Positions 1-6,641 of a stretch of 11,727 bases of DNA are shown one piece after another. Position numbers and translations under genes: made by a program. Origin of the DNA: Bacillota bacterium. GTDB lineage: Bacteria; Bacillota; Desulfitobacteriia; Desulfitobacteriales; Desulfitobacteriaceae. The stretch lies in the NCBI GenBank assembly GCA_021849995.1, contig JAJZSC010000048.1, positions 1-11,727 on the forward strand, written 5' to 3'. The notes under the pieces are model-generated. The model worked only from the letters and a program-made list of their open reading frames with translations. It did no database searches and was not told the origin of the DNA. Every line of letters starts with the position of its first letter. Within the stretch, counting starts at the first letter, position 1.

Positions 1-225
1 CTTGAGGAAAATGGAATCCAAACCCGCATGCTCTTTGCCGGCAATCTTCTCAAACATCCCTGCTTTGATGAAATGCGGAAAACTCAACAAGGCTACCGTG
101 TGATTGGGAATTTAGAGAATACCGATCTTATCATGAAGCAATCTTTCTGGATCGGCGTATATCCCGGCCTGAAAGCAGAGATGTTGGACTTTGTCCTCGC
201 GAAGATCCGGGCTTTCTGCCGTTAG
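1..225 (+). CDS. rfbH: RfbH-type CDP-4-keto-6-deoxyglucose 3-dehydrase, C-terminal fragment
   Basis: This is the last 74 codons of a gene that begins left of the window; the frame is open from base 1 to the TAG at 223-225. The tail has NGIQTR, LFAGNLLKHP, a GYRVIGNLENTD stretch and then FWIGVYPGL. I recognise this pattern from the C-terminus of RfbH/DdhC proteins, the PLP- and iron-sulfur-dependent branch of the DegT/DnrJ/EryC1/StrS aminotransferase fold. These enzymes remove the 3-hydroxyl from CDP-4-keto-6-deoxyglucose on the way to 3,6-dideoxyhexoses. The lysine-substituting histidine and iron-sulfur cysteines of the family lie outside the window, so the exact reaction cannot be checked here. 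A sugar aminotransferase of the same fold is the alternative, but the FWIGVYPGL ending favours RfbH. The next gene starts 34 nt downstream on the same strand, suggesting one operon. Confidence 0.82.
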   Translation, partial: LEENGIQTRMLFAGNLLKHPCFDEMRKTQQGYRVIGNLENTDLIMKQSFWIGVYPGLKAEMLDFVLAKIRAFCR

Positions 226-259
226 GGAGCAGCATTAGTGTATCTGGGAGGACTGGATT

Positions 260-1255
260 ATGAGAATTGTCATTCCTGTACTAAGTTTAGAAAAAGGTGG
301 TACCCGTTTTATCTATCAACTAGCTAATCAACTGGCAGATAAAGGACATAACGTAGAGATCGTGCTCCCTGAAAACTCACCGTTGGATTGGCCTCTGCGT
401 ACACGTATTACCCGGGTCAAAGAACTCACCCCGGCATCGATGCCGTCTGCAGATTTTTTTCTTCCGAATTTCTATCCAACAGTCTATCCGGCCTGGGCCT
501 CAAAAAAAGGCCGGGTTGTCCGCCTAAGCCTCGGTTATGAGCCGCTGTGGGTGAAGGAATCCGAAGTAGCCCAGGATACTTACCTGATCGATGCCCCAAT
601 TATTTCCATATCCCAATGGCACCGTCAAATGATTTTACAAGGAACAGGACGGGACAGCACAGTCATACCCGGTGGTGTTGACACAACGGTTTTCCGACCT
701 TACCCCAAACTGTCCCAATCTACCGGACGCTTGGCTATTGCCTATATCTTACGGTCCAAAGAACATGGTTACACTTGGAAAGGTACTGACGACTTTTGGG
801 AAGCCTGCCGGAGCCTAGCCGGCTCTGTTCCTAACTTCGACGTCCATGTTGTCGCCACTGAAGGGGTACAATCCCAAGCGCCAATTCCCTACACTGTAGT
901 AAAAGCAAATACAGATACGGAGATAGCCTGTTTCTACGCTCAGGCAGACCTCTTCGTTTCAACTTCCTATTTTGAGGCTTTTTCCATGCCACCCTTAGAA
1001 GCAATGGCTTGCGGTACAGCAGTCGTTACCACTGACTCCGGCGGAAATCGCGAATATGCCAAAAACGGGGAAAACTGCCTGCTTGTTTCCCCCAGTGATA
1101 TTACACAACTTACCACGGCCATTTATAACCTACTAACACAGGAAGAAGAGCGGGAACGCCTCGCCCACGCTGGATGTCAATTTGCCCAACCCTGGACCTG
1201 GCGGCGTACCGCAGATGCAGTAGAGTCCTTACTCTTACAATTATCCTGCGCCTAG
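260..1255 (+). CDS. GT4-family glycosyltransferase (GT-B fold)
   Basis: A 331-residue protein of normal length for retaining GT-B glycosyltransferases. The ATG is preceded by GGGAGGA (246-252) at 7-nt spacing. The N-terminal acceptor domain opens with MRIVIPVLSLEKGG, where GG at 13-14 is the usual glycine loop. PGGVD at 137-141 marks the hinge into the donor domain. Residues 239-247 (EAFSMPPLE) are the EX7E motif that contacts the nucleotide sugar, followed by ACGTAVV and GGNREY. No signal peptide or membrane segment is visible, so it is presumably cytosolic or peripheral, adding a sugar to a lipid- or protein-linked acceptor. It follows the rfbH-like gene by 34 nt and is closed by a terminator, so the two probably share a transcript. 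Donor and acceptor cannot be told from sequence. Confidence 0.9.
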   Translation: MRIVIPVLSLEKGGTRFIYQLANQLADKGHNVEIVLPENSPLDWPLRTRITRVKELTPASMPSADFFLPNFYPTVYPAWASKKGRVVRLSLGYEPLWVKESEVAQDTYLIDAPIISISQWHRQMILQGTGRDSTVIPGGVDTTVFRPYPKLSQSTGRLAIAYILRSKEHGYTWKGTDDFWEACRSLAGSVPNFDVHVVATEGVQSQAPIPYTVVKANTDTEIACFYAQADLFVSTSYFEAFSMPPLEAMACGTAVVTTDSGGNREYAKNGENCLLVSPSDITQLTTAIYNLLTQEEERERLAHAGCQFAQPWTWRRTADAVESLLLQLSCA

Positions 1256-1274
1256 CTTACCTTCATGAGTCAAA

Positions 1275-1307
1275 AGCCCTCTACCTTTTGAGGTAAAGGG
1301 CTCTTTT
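1275..1307 (+). terminator. Rho-independent terminator, possibly bidirectional
   Basis: AGCCCTCTACC (1275-1285) pairs with GGTAAAGGGCT (1292-1302) around a TTTTGA loop, an 11-bp stem with one C/A mismatch. It is followed by CTTTT on the plus strand and preceded by CAAAA, which gives a short U-run on the minus strand. It lies 20 nt after the plus-strand glycosyltransferase stop and faces the end of the convergent minus-strand GT2 gene, so it may serve both. Confidence 0.8.
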
Positions 1308-1339
1308 AGTTATCGCATTGTAATTCGGACCGCTATTTG

Positions 1340-1383
1340 TAATAAATAACAAATGAATACTTAATAAATCACAAATCAATACT
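1340..1383. repeat. Tandem duplication, 2 x 22 nt, AT-rich
   Basis: Bases 1340-1361 and 1362-1383 are two adjacent copies of a 22-nt unit beginning TAATAAAT and ending AATACT. They differ at only two positions (9th and 15th). The repeat lies between the convergent genes, past the stop of the minus-strand GT2 gene. No gene or known element explains it; recent slippage or a protein-binding site are both possible. Confidence 0.85.
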
Positions 1384-1422
1384 GTAAGACAAAATTTAAA
1401 TTAAAGGATTCGAAGGAAAACA

Positions 1423-3297
1423 TCAGGCAGAATAAGCAATCTGCAAAGGTTTGCCGATTCCCGGGAGAAGCGGAGTTAATCCTAAAATATTTTCCAGGTA
1501 TTTTTTATTGTGCAAAACCCTGGGATCTTCAGGGACAAAGGTACGAGCCAGTTCGTTATGCTTGTGTGCCAATTCGTATTGCCCCAAGCGATCATAACAG
1601 ACACATAATTGCAGGTGTGGCAGCCAGGTCCAGTAAGCATGATTGATCGGACCCCAGGTCTCAGTCGGGCTTTCTAACTCAGTGGCCAGCTTATACCAGA
1701 AAACTGCCTGTTTGACTTTCCCGGCTTGCAAGTCCTGATAGCCCAGGCGGCAGCAGAATTCCGCCCGGGGAGAATCATAATTAAAGGATCTTAAAATAGA
1801 AATTCTTTCTTCTGTAGGATTAGCAAGCATATTATAACAGTCAGCTAATTTGCTGCAGGCCGAAATTTTGTCTTCAACCCATCCTTCCTCAAGCGCTAAG
1901 AACTGTTGATAATACTCGACCGCCTTGCTGTATTCCTGATGCTCGCGAAGCTCATTGGCATAGTAGTACATATCCCGGGGCCCAAATTTTTCTCCTTTGG
2001 CCAGGCGGTTTTCATAAATCCGCAGATTGCGGTCACTTTCACGCTGATCTCCCTTATGGCTGATGGCAATGTCAGTATTCAGCACGACTCCAGAGACTTC
2101 AATATATTCATGCACGGCCCCAATCCATTGAAAACGCCTGCAGTTTCTGACCAGGCGGTTGCGGCGCAGGCTGAAAGTCGCATTCCCATATTGGTCATAG
2201 GCCAGGACATAATGCATATTGACCGCATCGACCGACAGATCGAATGCTTTTTTCAGCTTCAATAATTTTTCCTGGTCTTCTGCCAAAATAATATCGTCAG
2301 CATCCAACCACAGAATATATTCCATGGTGGCCAGGCTAAAAGCATAATTACGGGCTGCAGCAAAATCATCAATCCATGGGAAGTTAAAAATCAGGCTGGT
2401 ATACCGGCTGACAATTTCTTTAGTAGCATCTGTAGACCCTGTATCCACAATAGTCATTTCATCAACAAGGTCTTTAACTGTCTCTAGACAGCGAGCAATT
2501 ACCTCTTCTTCATTTTTAACGATCATACAAAGGCTGATCGAGACCTCTGCCTTAAGATTATATAGATAAGCAGGAATATCAAAGCCCCATTTTTCTATCG
2601 CCTTTTGCTTATTTGCAGCCATCAGTTGCTGAAAGTTGGCATCTTTCGCGCTGTTAAAGGTGACTTGACCGATATGGTGCACAAAAGAATCAAGGGCAAT
2701 CCGCAAGTGATAATCCCGTTTAATTACCCGTAAGCACAAATCGTCATCCTCAAAATTGCCAAGACCAAACTGTTCGTCAAATACCCCTACCTCATCCAAG
2801 ACCTCTCTTTTTACCAAGAGGCAGAAACCCACTAAACGAAATACCCGTCTCCAGCAGCCCGCATTATTTTGACAATGCAGCCTGGCAAACTCCTCAAGAC
2901 CGGAAAGATCTTGATAAGTCACCGGAATCTGCTGATGCCCGCTTACATTATTGCTAACAGGACCAACCATTCCAATCTTGGGAGAACTATAAAGCAAGCG
3001 CAGCATGTTCCCCAACCAGTTTTCCGTTACAACCGTGTCGTTATTGAGAAAGAGAATACTCTCTCCTCTAGCGATTTCAACCCCTTGATTGCACCCTTTG
3101 GCAAAACCGAGATTAGTAGGATTAAAAACTGTTTTAACATCGGCCTGAGTTTTTAGATACTCTACCGTTCCGTCCGTCGAGCCATTATCAACAACAATGA
3201 GTTCATAGGATTCTTTGGTGTTTTTTCTGATACTTTCCAAACATTGCTCTGTAATTCCTAGCTGGTTGTGAGACAATATTATGATGCTTGTCTTCAA
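1423..3297 (-). CDS. Two-domain GT2 glycosyltransferase with TPR-like C-terminus
   Basis: About 624 residues with three modules; numbering here is from the upstream GTG at 3306. Residues 5-250 are a GT-A domain: SIIILSHNQ, DNGSTDGT (40-47), NND (88-90) as the DXD-like metal site, and FEDDD (185-189). Residues 254-420 are a second GT2 domain: SLCMIVKNEE, DTGSTDAT (288-295), WLDADD (333-338) and FAAARNYA. From about 440 to 600 there are helical TPR-like repeats (for example EYSKAVEYYQQFLALE). The second domain plus TPR resembles the SunS/ThuS-like group, some of which glycosylate peptides. The longest frame starts at GTG 3306, but GAGGTGA (3303-3309) overlaps that codon and sits ideally before TTG 3297, so I place the start there. 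It is the last gene of the minus-strand block, behind a probable terminator, so it may have its own promoter. The sugars and acceptor are unknown. Confidence 0.9.
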   Translation of the reverse strand: MKTSIIILSHNQLGITEQCLESIRKNTKESYELIVVDNGSTDGTVEYLKTQADVKTVFNPTNLGFAKGCNQGVEIARGESILFLNNDTVVTENWLGNMLRLLYSSPKIGMVGPVSNNVSGHQQIPVTYQDLSGLEEFARLHCQNNAGCWRRVFRLVGFCLLVKREVLDEVGVFDEQFGLGNFEDDDLCLRVIKRDYHLRIALDSFVHHIGQVTFNSAKDANFQQLMAANKQKAIEKWGFDIPAYLYNLKAEVSISLCMIVKNEEEVIARCLETVKDLVDEMTIVDTGSTDATKEIVSRYTSLIFNFPWIDDFAAARNYAFSLATMEYILWLDADDIILAEDQEKLLKLKKAFDLSVDAVNMHYVLAYDQYGNATFSLRRNRLVRNCRRFQWIGAVHEYIEVSGVVLNTDIAISHKGDQRESDRNLRIYENRLAKGEKFGPRDMYYYANELREHQEYSKAVEYYQQFLALEEGWVEDKISACSKLADCYNMLANPTEERISILRSFNYDSPRAEFCCRLGYQDLQAGKVKQAVFWYKLATELESPTETWGPINHAYWTWLPHLQLCVCYDRLGQYELAHKHNELARTFVPEDPRVLHNKKYLENILGLTPLLPGIGKPLQIAYSA

Positions 3298-3386
3298 AAT
3301 TTTCACCTCAGTACAGTCAATCAGTATTAGTAAATCTAGCCAGTCCTTTATACAAGATAATACTCCTAGATAAAGACAAACTTTAG

Positions 3387-3409
3387 AAAAAATGGCCCGA
3401 AGGTTGCCA
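3387..3409 (-). terminator. Probable rho-independent terminator after the nucleotidyltransferase
   Basis: On the minus strand TGGCAACC-TTC-GGGCCA forms a 6-bp stem with an AA bulge (3393-3409), followed at once by six T residues (3387-3392). It lies about 45 nt past the stop of the nucleotidyltransferase gene and about 90 nt before the GT2 start. The stem is short, so some readthrough into the GT2 gene is likely. A weak promoter-like pair for GT2 (TTGTAT, 17 nt, TACTAA on the minus strand) lies between the hairpin and the GT2 start. Confidence 0.5.
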
Positions 3410-3453
3410 AATGGACCGATAGAAGAGCTTACTCAGTCCAAAACACTTAACCC

Positions 3454-4143
3454 CTATTCGTTCGTAGTCAGCTTTGCCTTTCGAGCCCTATCCAGATCCT
3501 CCATCGTCCCAATATCAAACCAAAGATCCTGACTTTCAAAACTCACGATTCGGGCATTCTGGTGTAGTAAAATTTGAACTAAATCAGGTATATCAAAGGC
3601 TTCATTATCGGGAATCAACTCAACAGCTCGTTTGTTTAGGACATAGATCCCCATACTTACCCAATAGTCCATGACAGGTTTTTCCCGATAGGCGATCACA
3701 TAACCATCCTTAATTTCCAATACTCCAAGTGAGGATGACTGCGATTTCTTTTGGACCGCAATTGTCATGTCTGCTCCCATGGATAGGTGATGCCTATAGA
3801 GAGTTTCAAAGTTGAGAGTCGTAAATTCATCCCCATTAATCACCAGAAAGTTATCTGCTAATCCCTCGATATTTTTCAGAGGCCCGGCCGTACCCAATGG
3901 ACTTGTTTCCGTAACATAACGAATAGGTACCCCATGCCAGGCACCGTCCTGGAAATAAGCCTTGATAAGGTCGGCTAGGTAGCCTAAACACATTACGATG
4001 TCATCGGCACCTGCACTTCGAAGCTGTCCTACCAAAATTTCCGCTATTGGCTCCTCTCCAATCGGAATAAGCGGCTTAGGCAACACCCGGGTATATGGAT
4101 CAAGGCGTTTGCCCCGTCCACCTGCCAAGATAATTGCTTGCAT
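3454..4143 (-). CDS. Sugar-1-phosphate nucleotidyltransferase (NTP_transferase family)
   Basis: A 229-residue enzyme that joins a sugar 1-phosphate to an NTP, giving an NDP-sugar and pyrophosphate. The signature is MQAIILAGGRGKRL at the N-terminus (glycine-rich NTP loop with R13), then LPKPLIPIG (21-29) with the conserved lysine. LGTAGPL (83-89), NGDE (103-106), EKP (154-156) and WFDIGT (208-213) follow. At this length it is the bare catalytic domain, with no CBS or hexapeptide C-terminal extension. An in-frame GTG lies six codons upstream (4161), but GAGGGAG sits between it and the ATG with good spacing, so ATG 4143 is the start. It begins 29 nt after the LegB-like dehydratase gene and very likely makes that enzyme's substrate. 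It resembles guanylyltransferases more than cytidylyl- or thymidylyltransferases, but the base and sugar are not certain. Confidence 0.9.
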   Translation of the reverse strand: MQAIILAGGRGKRLDPYTRVLPKPLIPIGEEPIAEILVGQLRSAGADDIVMCLGYLADLIKAYFQDGAWHGVPIRYVTETSPLGTAGPLKNIEGLADNFLVINGDEFTTLNFETLYRHHLSMGADMTIAVQKKSQSSSLGVLEIKDGYVIAYREKPVMDYWVSMGIYVLNKRAVELIPDNEAFDIPDLVQILLHQNARIVSFESQDLWFDIGTMEDLDRARKAKLTTNE

Positions 4144-4172
4144 TGTTTTCTCCCTCTTCACAGTTTATTTTG

Positions 4173-5159
4173 TTATATTTGGTATTTACCGATCTGAAAA
4201 TGTTCTAAATGTGTTTTGATCCAATTTGCAGTCAGCTCAATTCCTTGCCCAAGAGGTACACGTGGCTCCCAGCCAAGAACCTCTTTAGCGAGACGGTTAT
4301 CGGCTAAAAGACGTGTCACTTCACTGCGGCCGGGACGAAGACGCGTTTCATCTACCACGATCTTGGCAGGACTTTGTAAAGTACGAACGATCATTGAAGC
4401 TAATTCCCCTATAGAAACTTCGCTGCCTGAACCTACATTAACTACATAACCAATAGCTCCCTGAGCTTCAGCCGCAGCTATAAATCCAGCCGCAGTATCC
4501 GTTACAAACGTAAAATCACGCAATGTTTCCGTATTTCCTAAATGTATCTCAGCTTTAGAAAGCGCCTGGGTGATGATAGTTGGAATAACGGCCCGAGCCG
4601 ATTGTCTTGGTCCATAACTATTAAATGGTCTTACAGTCACGACGGGCAAATCAAAAGAAGCATGAAAACTTTCGACTAACTTATCCGCTCCAATTTTACT
4701 GGCTGAATAAGGGGATTGACCTTGAAGAGGGTGTGCCTCATCTATAGGAACATAGCGTGCAGAACCATAGACTTCACTGGTTGAAGTATGAATGATTCGC
4801 TTGACTCCATGGTCGCGTGCGGCAGTAAGAACATTTAAAGTCCCTAGGATATTTGCCTCAACAACTTCACGAGGATTCTGATATGAATAAGGAATTCCTA
4901 CTAAAGCCCCAAGGTGAAAAACAACGTCACAACCTTTTACTGCCCTTTCAATCACGTCAGCATCGCGCAAGTCCCCGGCTATTATTTCTACATTCTCAAG
5001 AACCTCGGGTGCTATATCTTCCAGGTTCCCTCTGCCATTTCTTGAGTTATAACGAATAAAAGCACGGACGGTACATCCTCGCCTGACCAAAGCTTCAGTC
5101 AAGTGACTACCAATAAAGCCGCCTGCTCCAGTTACTAAAACTCGCGTTTGATCCCACAA
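4173..5159 (-). CDS. legB: LegB-like NAD-dependent nucleotide-sugar 4,6-dehydratase/epimerase
   Basis: A 328-residue extended short-chain dehydrogenase. GAGGFIG (11-17) is the Rossmann NAD-binding loop, YSASK (151-155) holds the catalytic Tyr and Lys, and TSTSEVYG (125-132) is the substrate loop. RPFNSYGPRQSARAVIPT and LRDFTFVTD are typical of the substrate-binding half. Overall wording (GCDVVFHLGALVGIPYSY, LQGQSPYSASKIGADK) matches proteins annotated as LegB, the UDP/GDP-GlcNAc 4,6-dehydratase of legionaminic acid synthesis. S128 takes the place of the Asp of RmlB-type TDE triads; I believe LegB-like proteins share this, but a 4-epimerase remains possible. Start: TTG 5159, with AAGGAG 9 nt upstream and an in-frame TGA just before it, so no longer start exists. 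No LegC, LegH, LegG or LegI partner is in the window. It lies between GT4 and nucleotidyltransferase genes in one apparent operon. Confidence 0.88.
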   Translation of the reverse strand: MWDQTRVLVTGAGGFIGSHLTEALVRRGCTVRAFIRYNSRNGRGNLEDIAPEVLENVEIIAGDLRDADVIERAVKGCDVVFHLGALVGIPYSYQNPREVVEANILGTLNVLTAARDHGVKRIIHTSTSEVYGSARYVPIDEAHPLQGQSPYSASKIGADKLVESFHASFDLPVVTVRPFNSYGPRQSARAVIPTIITQALSKAEIHLGNTETLRDFTFVTDTAAGFIAAAEAQGAIGYVVNVGSGSEVSIGELASMIVRTLQSPAKIVVDETRLRPGRSEVTRLLADNRLAKEVLGWEPRVPLGQGIELTANWIKTHLEHFQIGKYQI

Positions 5160-5230
5160 AACATCTCACTCCTTGCTTGAAAATATTACTATATCGTATG
5201 GAAATCTGTCAGCCTCTGACACTGCTCTAA

Positions 5231-6349
5231 CTAACACCCTATAACTTGCTGATAAAGCTGCAGGTATCTCGGAGCGAGACGCTTCCAATCAAAGGCCAAA
5301 GCTCGCTCCCGGGCTCTTCGCGCAAGTCCTGGGAGAATAGAAGGATTATCCACTGCCATGCTCAAGCGACTAGACAACGCCTGAATTGATCCAGGCTCAA
5401 AGGTAAGTGCACAGGAGGAATCAACCAATTCTGCCAGCCCTCCCGCCTTGGACGCTATTAAAGGAACACCTATCGCCATACCCTCTAGCGCAACTAACCC
5501 GAATGATTCACGATGACTCGGAACCACAAGAGCTGCGGCCCTCTCCATCAACTGCAATACTTCGGATCCGCTTATCCAGCCGAAAAATCGAACTTGTGAA
5601 CTAAGCCTCATCGACTGAACAAGAAGCTTTAAGCGAGCCTCATAAGCAGGATCCCCACTCCCCACGATATCTAAATAAATCTGTCGGCCAGTCTGCTTTA
5701 CATAAAATACCGCTTTAATCAAATCTTCGATTCCTTTATAGTCCAGAAGTCTTCCTACATATAGAAATCTATTAGATCTTCCTTTTTGCCAAGAACCTAA
5801 AGGAAGTGATATCCCCACAGGCACAACTTCTGTTTTATCTAACCTTAGTGGATATGAACCAGCAAAATATTGTTTTTCACTTTGACTTATAAGGTGTATT
5901 TTTTGGCAGCGGTCTATGAGCTCATCTTGAACTGCGAATTGGGCTTGCAGCTCAGGCTCACTACTATTGCTCAATTCCTGACGCAAAAAGGAATATACCG
6001 AATAAAGGATAGGAATACGTCCCTCTGCTAAGGCATAAGCCAGAGGAGCAAAATTAATCGCATGGATATGAATCATATCCCAATGCCGCTTAAGGTCAGG
6101 AAAATCCCTTATGGCAACTTGGACATTGATCAGGCCTAGATCCCCAAAGCAAGGTCCCTTTCGGGGCAAATTAAGCACTGTCAATCTCCCTGTACATATC
6201 TGGGTTGGACTCTCTAAGTTTGTACGGGGTACGACAACTGTTTGCCTTACCCCATGTCGGTCCAGCATGTGTAACATGCCTGTCACACTACTTCCAGCTC
6301 CGCCAAACTTTTCTTCCCCAAATTCATTTGTTAAGGATAAGACTGCCAA
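5231..6349 (-). CDS. GT4-family glycosyltransferase (GT-B fold)
   Basis: A 372-residue cytosolic or peripheral glycosyltransferase, first gene of the minus-strand block. Counting from TTG 6349: residues 1-40 carry the beta-alpha start with the GGAGS loop (16-20), and VVPVGI (175-180) is the hinge. FLYVGRLLDYKGIEDLI (195-211) is the classic opening of the donor domain, and ESFGLVALE (281-289) is the EX7E motif, followed by GVPLIAS and GGLAELV. The frame extends to TTG 6370, but GGAGGG (6356-6361) lies six bases before TTG 6349, which makes the latter the better start. A candidate sigma-A promoter lies about 47 nt upstream. The dehydratase gene follows after 71 nt. The operon suggests it transfers the sugar made by the next two gene products, but specificity cannot be read from sequence. 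Confidence 0.9.
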   Translation of the reverse strand: MAVLSLTNEFGEEKFGGAGSSVTGMLHMLDRHGVRQTVVVPRTNLESPTQICTGRLTVLNLPRKGPCFGDLGLINVQVAIRDFPDLKRHWDMIHIHAINFAPLAYALAEGRIPILYSVYSFLRQELSNSSEPELQAQFAVQDELIDRCQKIHLISQSEKQYFAGSYPLRLDKTEVVPVGISLPLGSWQKGRSNRFLYVGRLLDYKGIEDLIKAVFYVKQTGRQIYLDIVGSGDPAYEARLKLLVQSMRLSSQVRFFGWISGSEVLQLMERAAALVVPSHRESFGLVALEGMAIGVPLIASKAGGLAELVDSSCALTFEPGSIQALSSRLSMAVDNPSILPGLARRARERALAFDWKRLAPRYLQLYQQVIGC

Positions 6350-6395
6350 TTTTATCCCTCCAACTCCCAATGTAGATAGGAATAATCCAAATGCT

Positions 6396-6423
6396 CATAT
6401 AACCCAGCCAACGATAATTTCAA
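6396..6423 (-). promoter_or_regulatory. Candidate sigma-A promoter of the minus-strand operon
   Basis: Read on the minus strand, TTGAAA (6418-6423) is followed after 16 nt by TATATG (6396-6401). The -35 matches TTGACA at five of six positions and the -10 matches TATAAT at four or five. It lies about 47 nt before the TTG start at 6349 and is the best match in the divergent region. Transcription-start data are lacking. Confidence 0.4.
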
Positions 6424-6428
6424 CCATG

Positions 6429-6447
6429 ATATACGCTAATATACGCT
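6429..6447. repeat. Tandem 9-mer ATATACGCT with 10-nt period
   Basis: ATATACGCT occurs at 6429-6437 and again at 6439-6447, separated by one A. A 10-nt period puts both copies on the same face of the helix. The pair lies just upstream (minus-strand sense) of the candidate -35 box at 6418-6423, where an activator would bind. Confidence 0.6.
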
Positions 6448-6494
6448 GCCTTCGTTTACTAAGTGATTTATCGTATTAGATTGAGAAAGCTTCC

Positions 6495-6528
6495 AAAAAA
6501 GAAGGAGCCCCCCGGCTCCTTAATTTTT
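6495..6528. terminator. Bidirectional rho-independent terminator between divergent genes
   Basis: AAGGAGCC (6502-6509) pairs perfectly with GGCTCCTT (6514-6521) around a CCCC loop, an 8-bp stem. AAAAAA (6495-6500) precedes it and AATTTTT (6522-6528) follows, so it has a T-run on either strand. Unusually, no gene ends into it: the GT4 operon starts to its left and the methyltransferase to its right. It may insulate the two divergent units from antisense transcription, or mark an old junction. Confidence 0.8.
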
Positions 6529-6579
6529 GTGGAAACATGTTACTAAAACTTAAGTTAATCTCAAGAATTTAATCCCACA

Positions 6580-6588
6580 CATACAATA
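6580..6588 (+). promoter_or_regulatory. CATACAATA, sigma-E/sigma-K-like -10 element
   Basis: CATACAATA matches the CATANNNTA -10 pattern of mother-cell sigma-K, and its first eight bases match the CATACAAT form used by sigma-E. It lies exactly 62 nt before the methyltransferase ATG and past the hairpin at 6495-6528. I find no convincing -35 (no AC or ATA at the expected distance). The internal TACAAT could equally serve as a sigma-A -10. Confidence 0.3.
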
Positions 6589-6641
6589 GTAGAAGACTCT
6601 TTAATAATATCCGCGTGCTTTGTGGAAGGAGCTTCAACTAT

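Noticed and set aside
1906..2265. Plus-strand frame of 119 codons antisense to the GT2 gene
   Set aside because: It is fully inside the GT2/TPR coding region on the other strand, with no domain and no ribosome binding site.
5207..5221. Small palindrome TGTCAG-CCT-CTGACA between the GT4 and dehydratase genes
   Set aside because: The stem is six pairs with a 3-nt loop and no T-run. It lies in a 71-nt spacer inside an apparent operon, too weak to call a terminator or operator.
6111..6479. Plus-strand frame of 122 codons overlapping the GT4 gene start
   Set aside because: It is antisense to the conserved N-terminus of the GT4 protein and runs into the promoter region; composition and lack of motifs point to a shadow frame.
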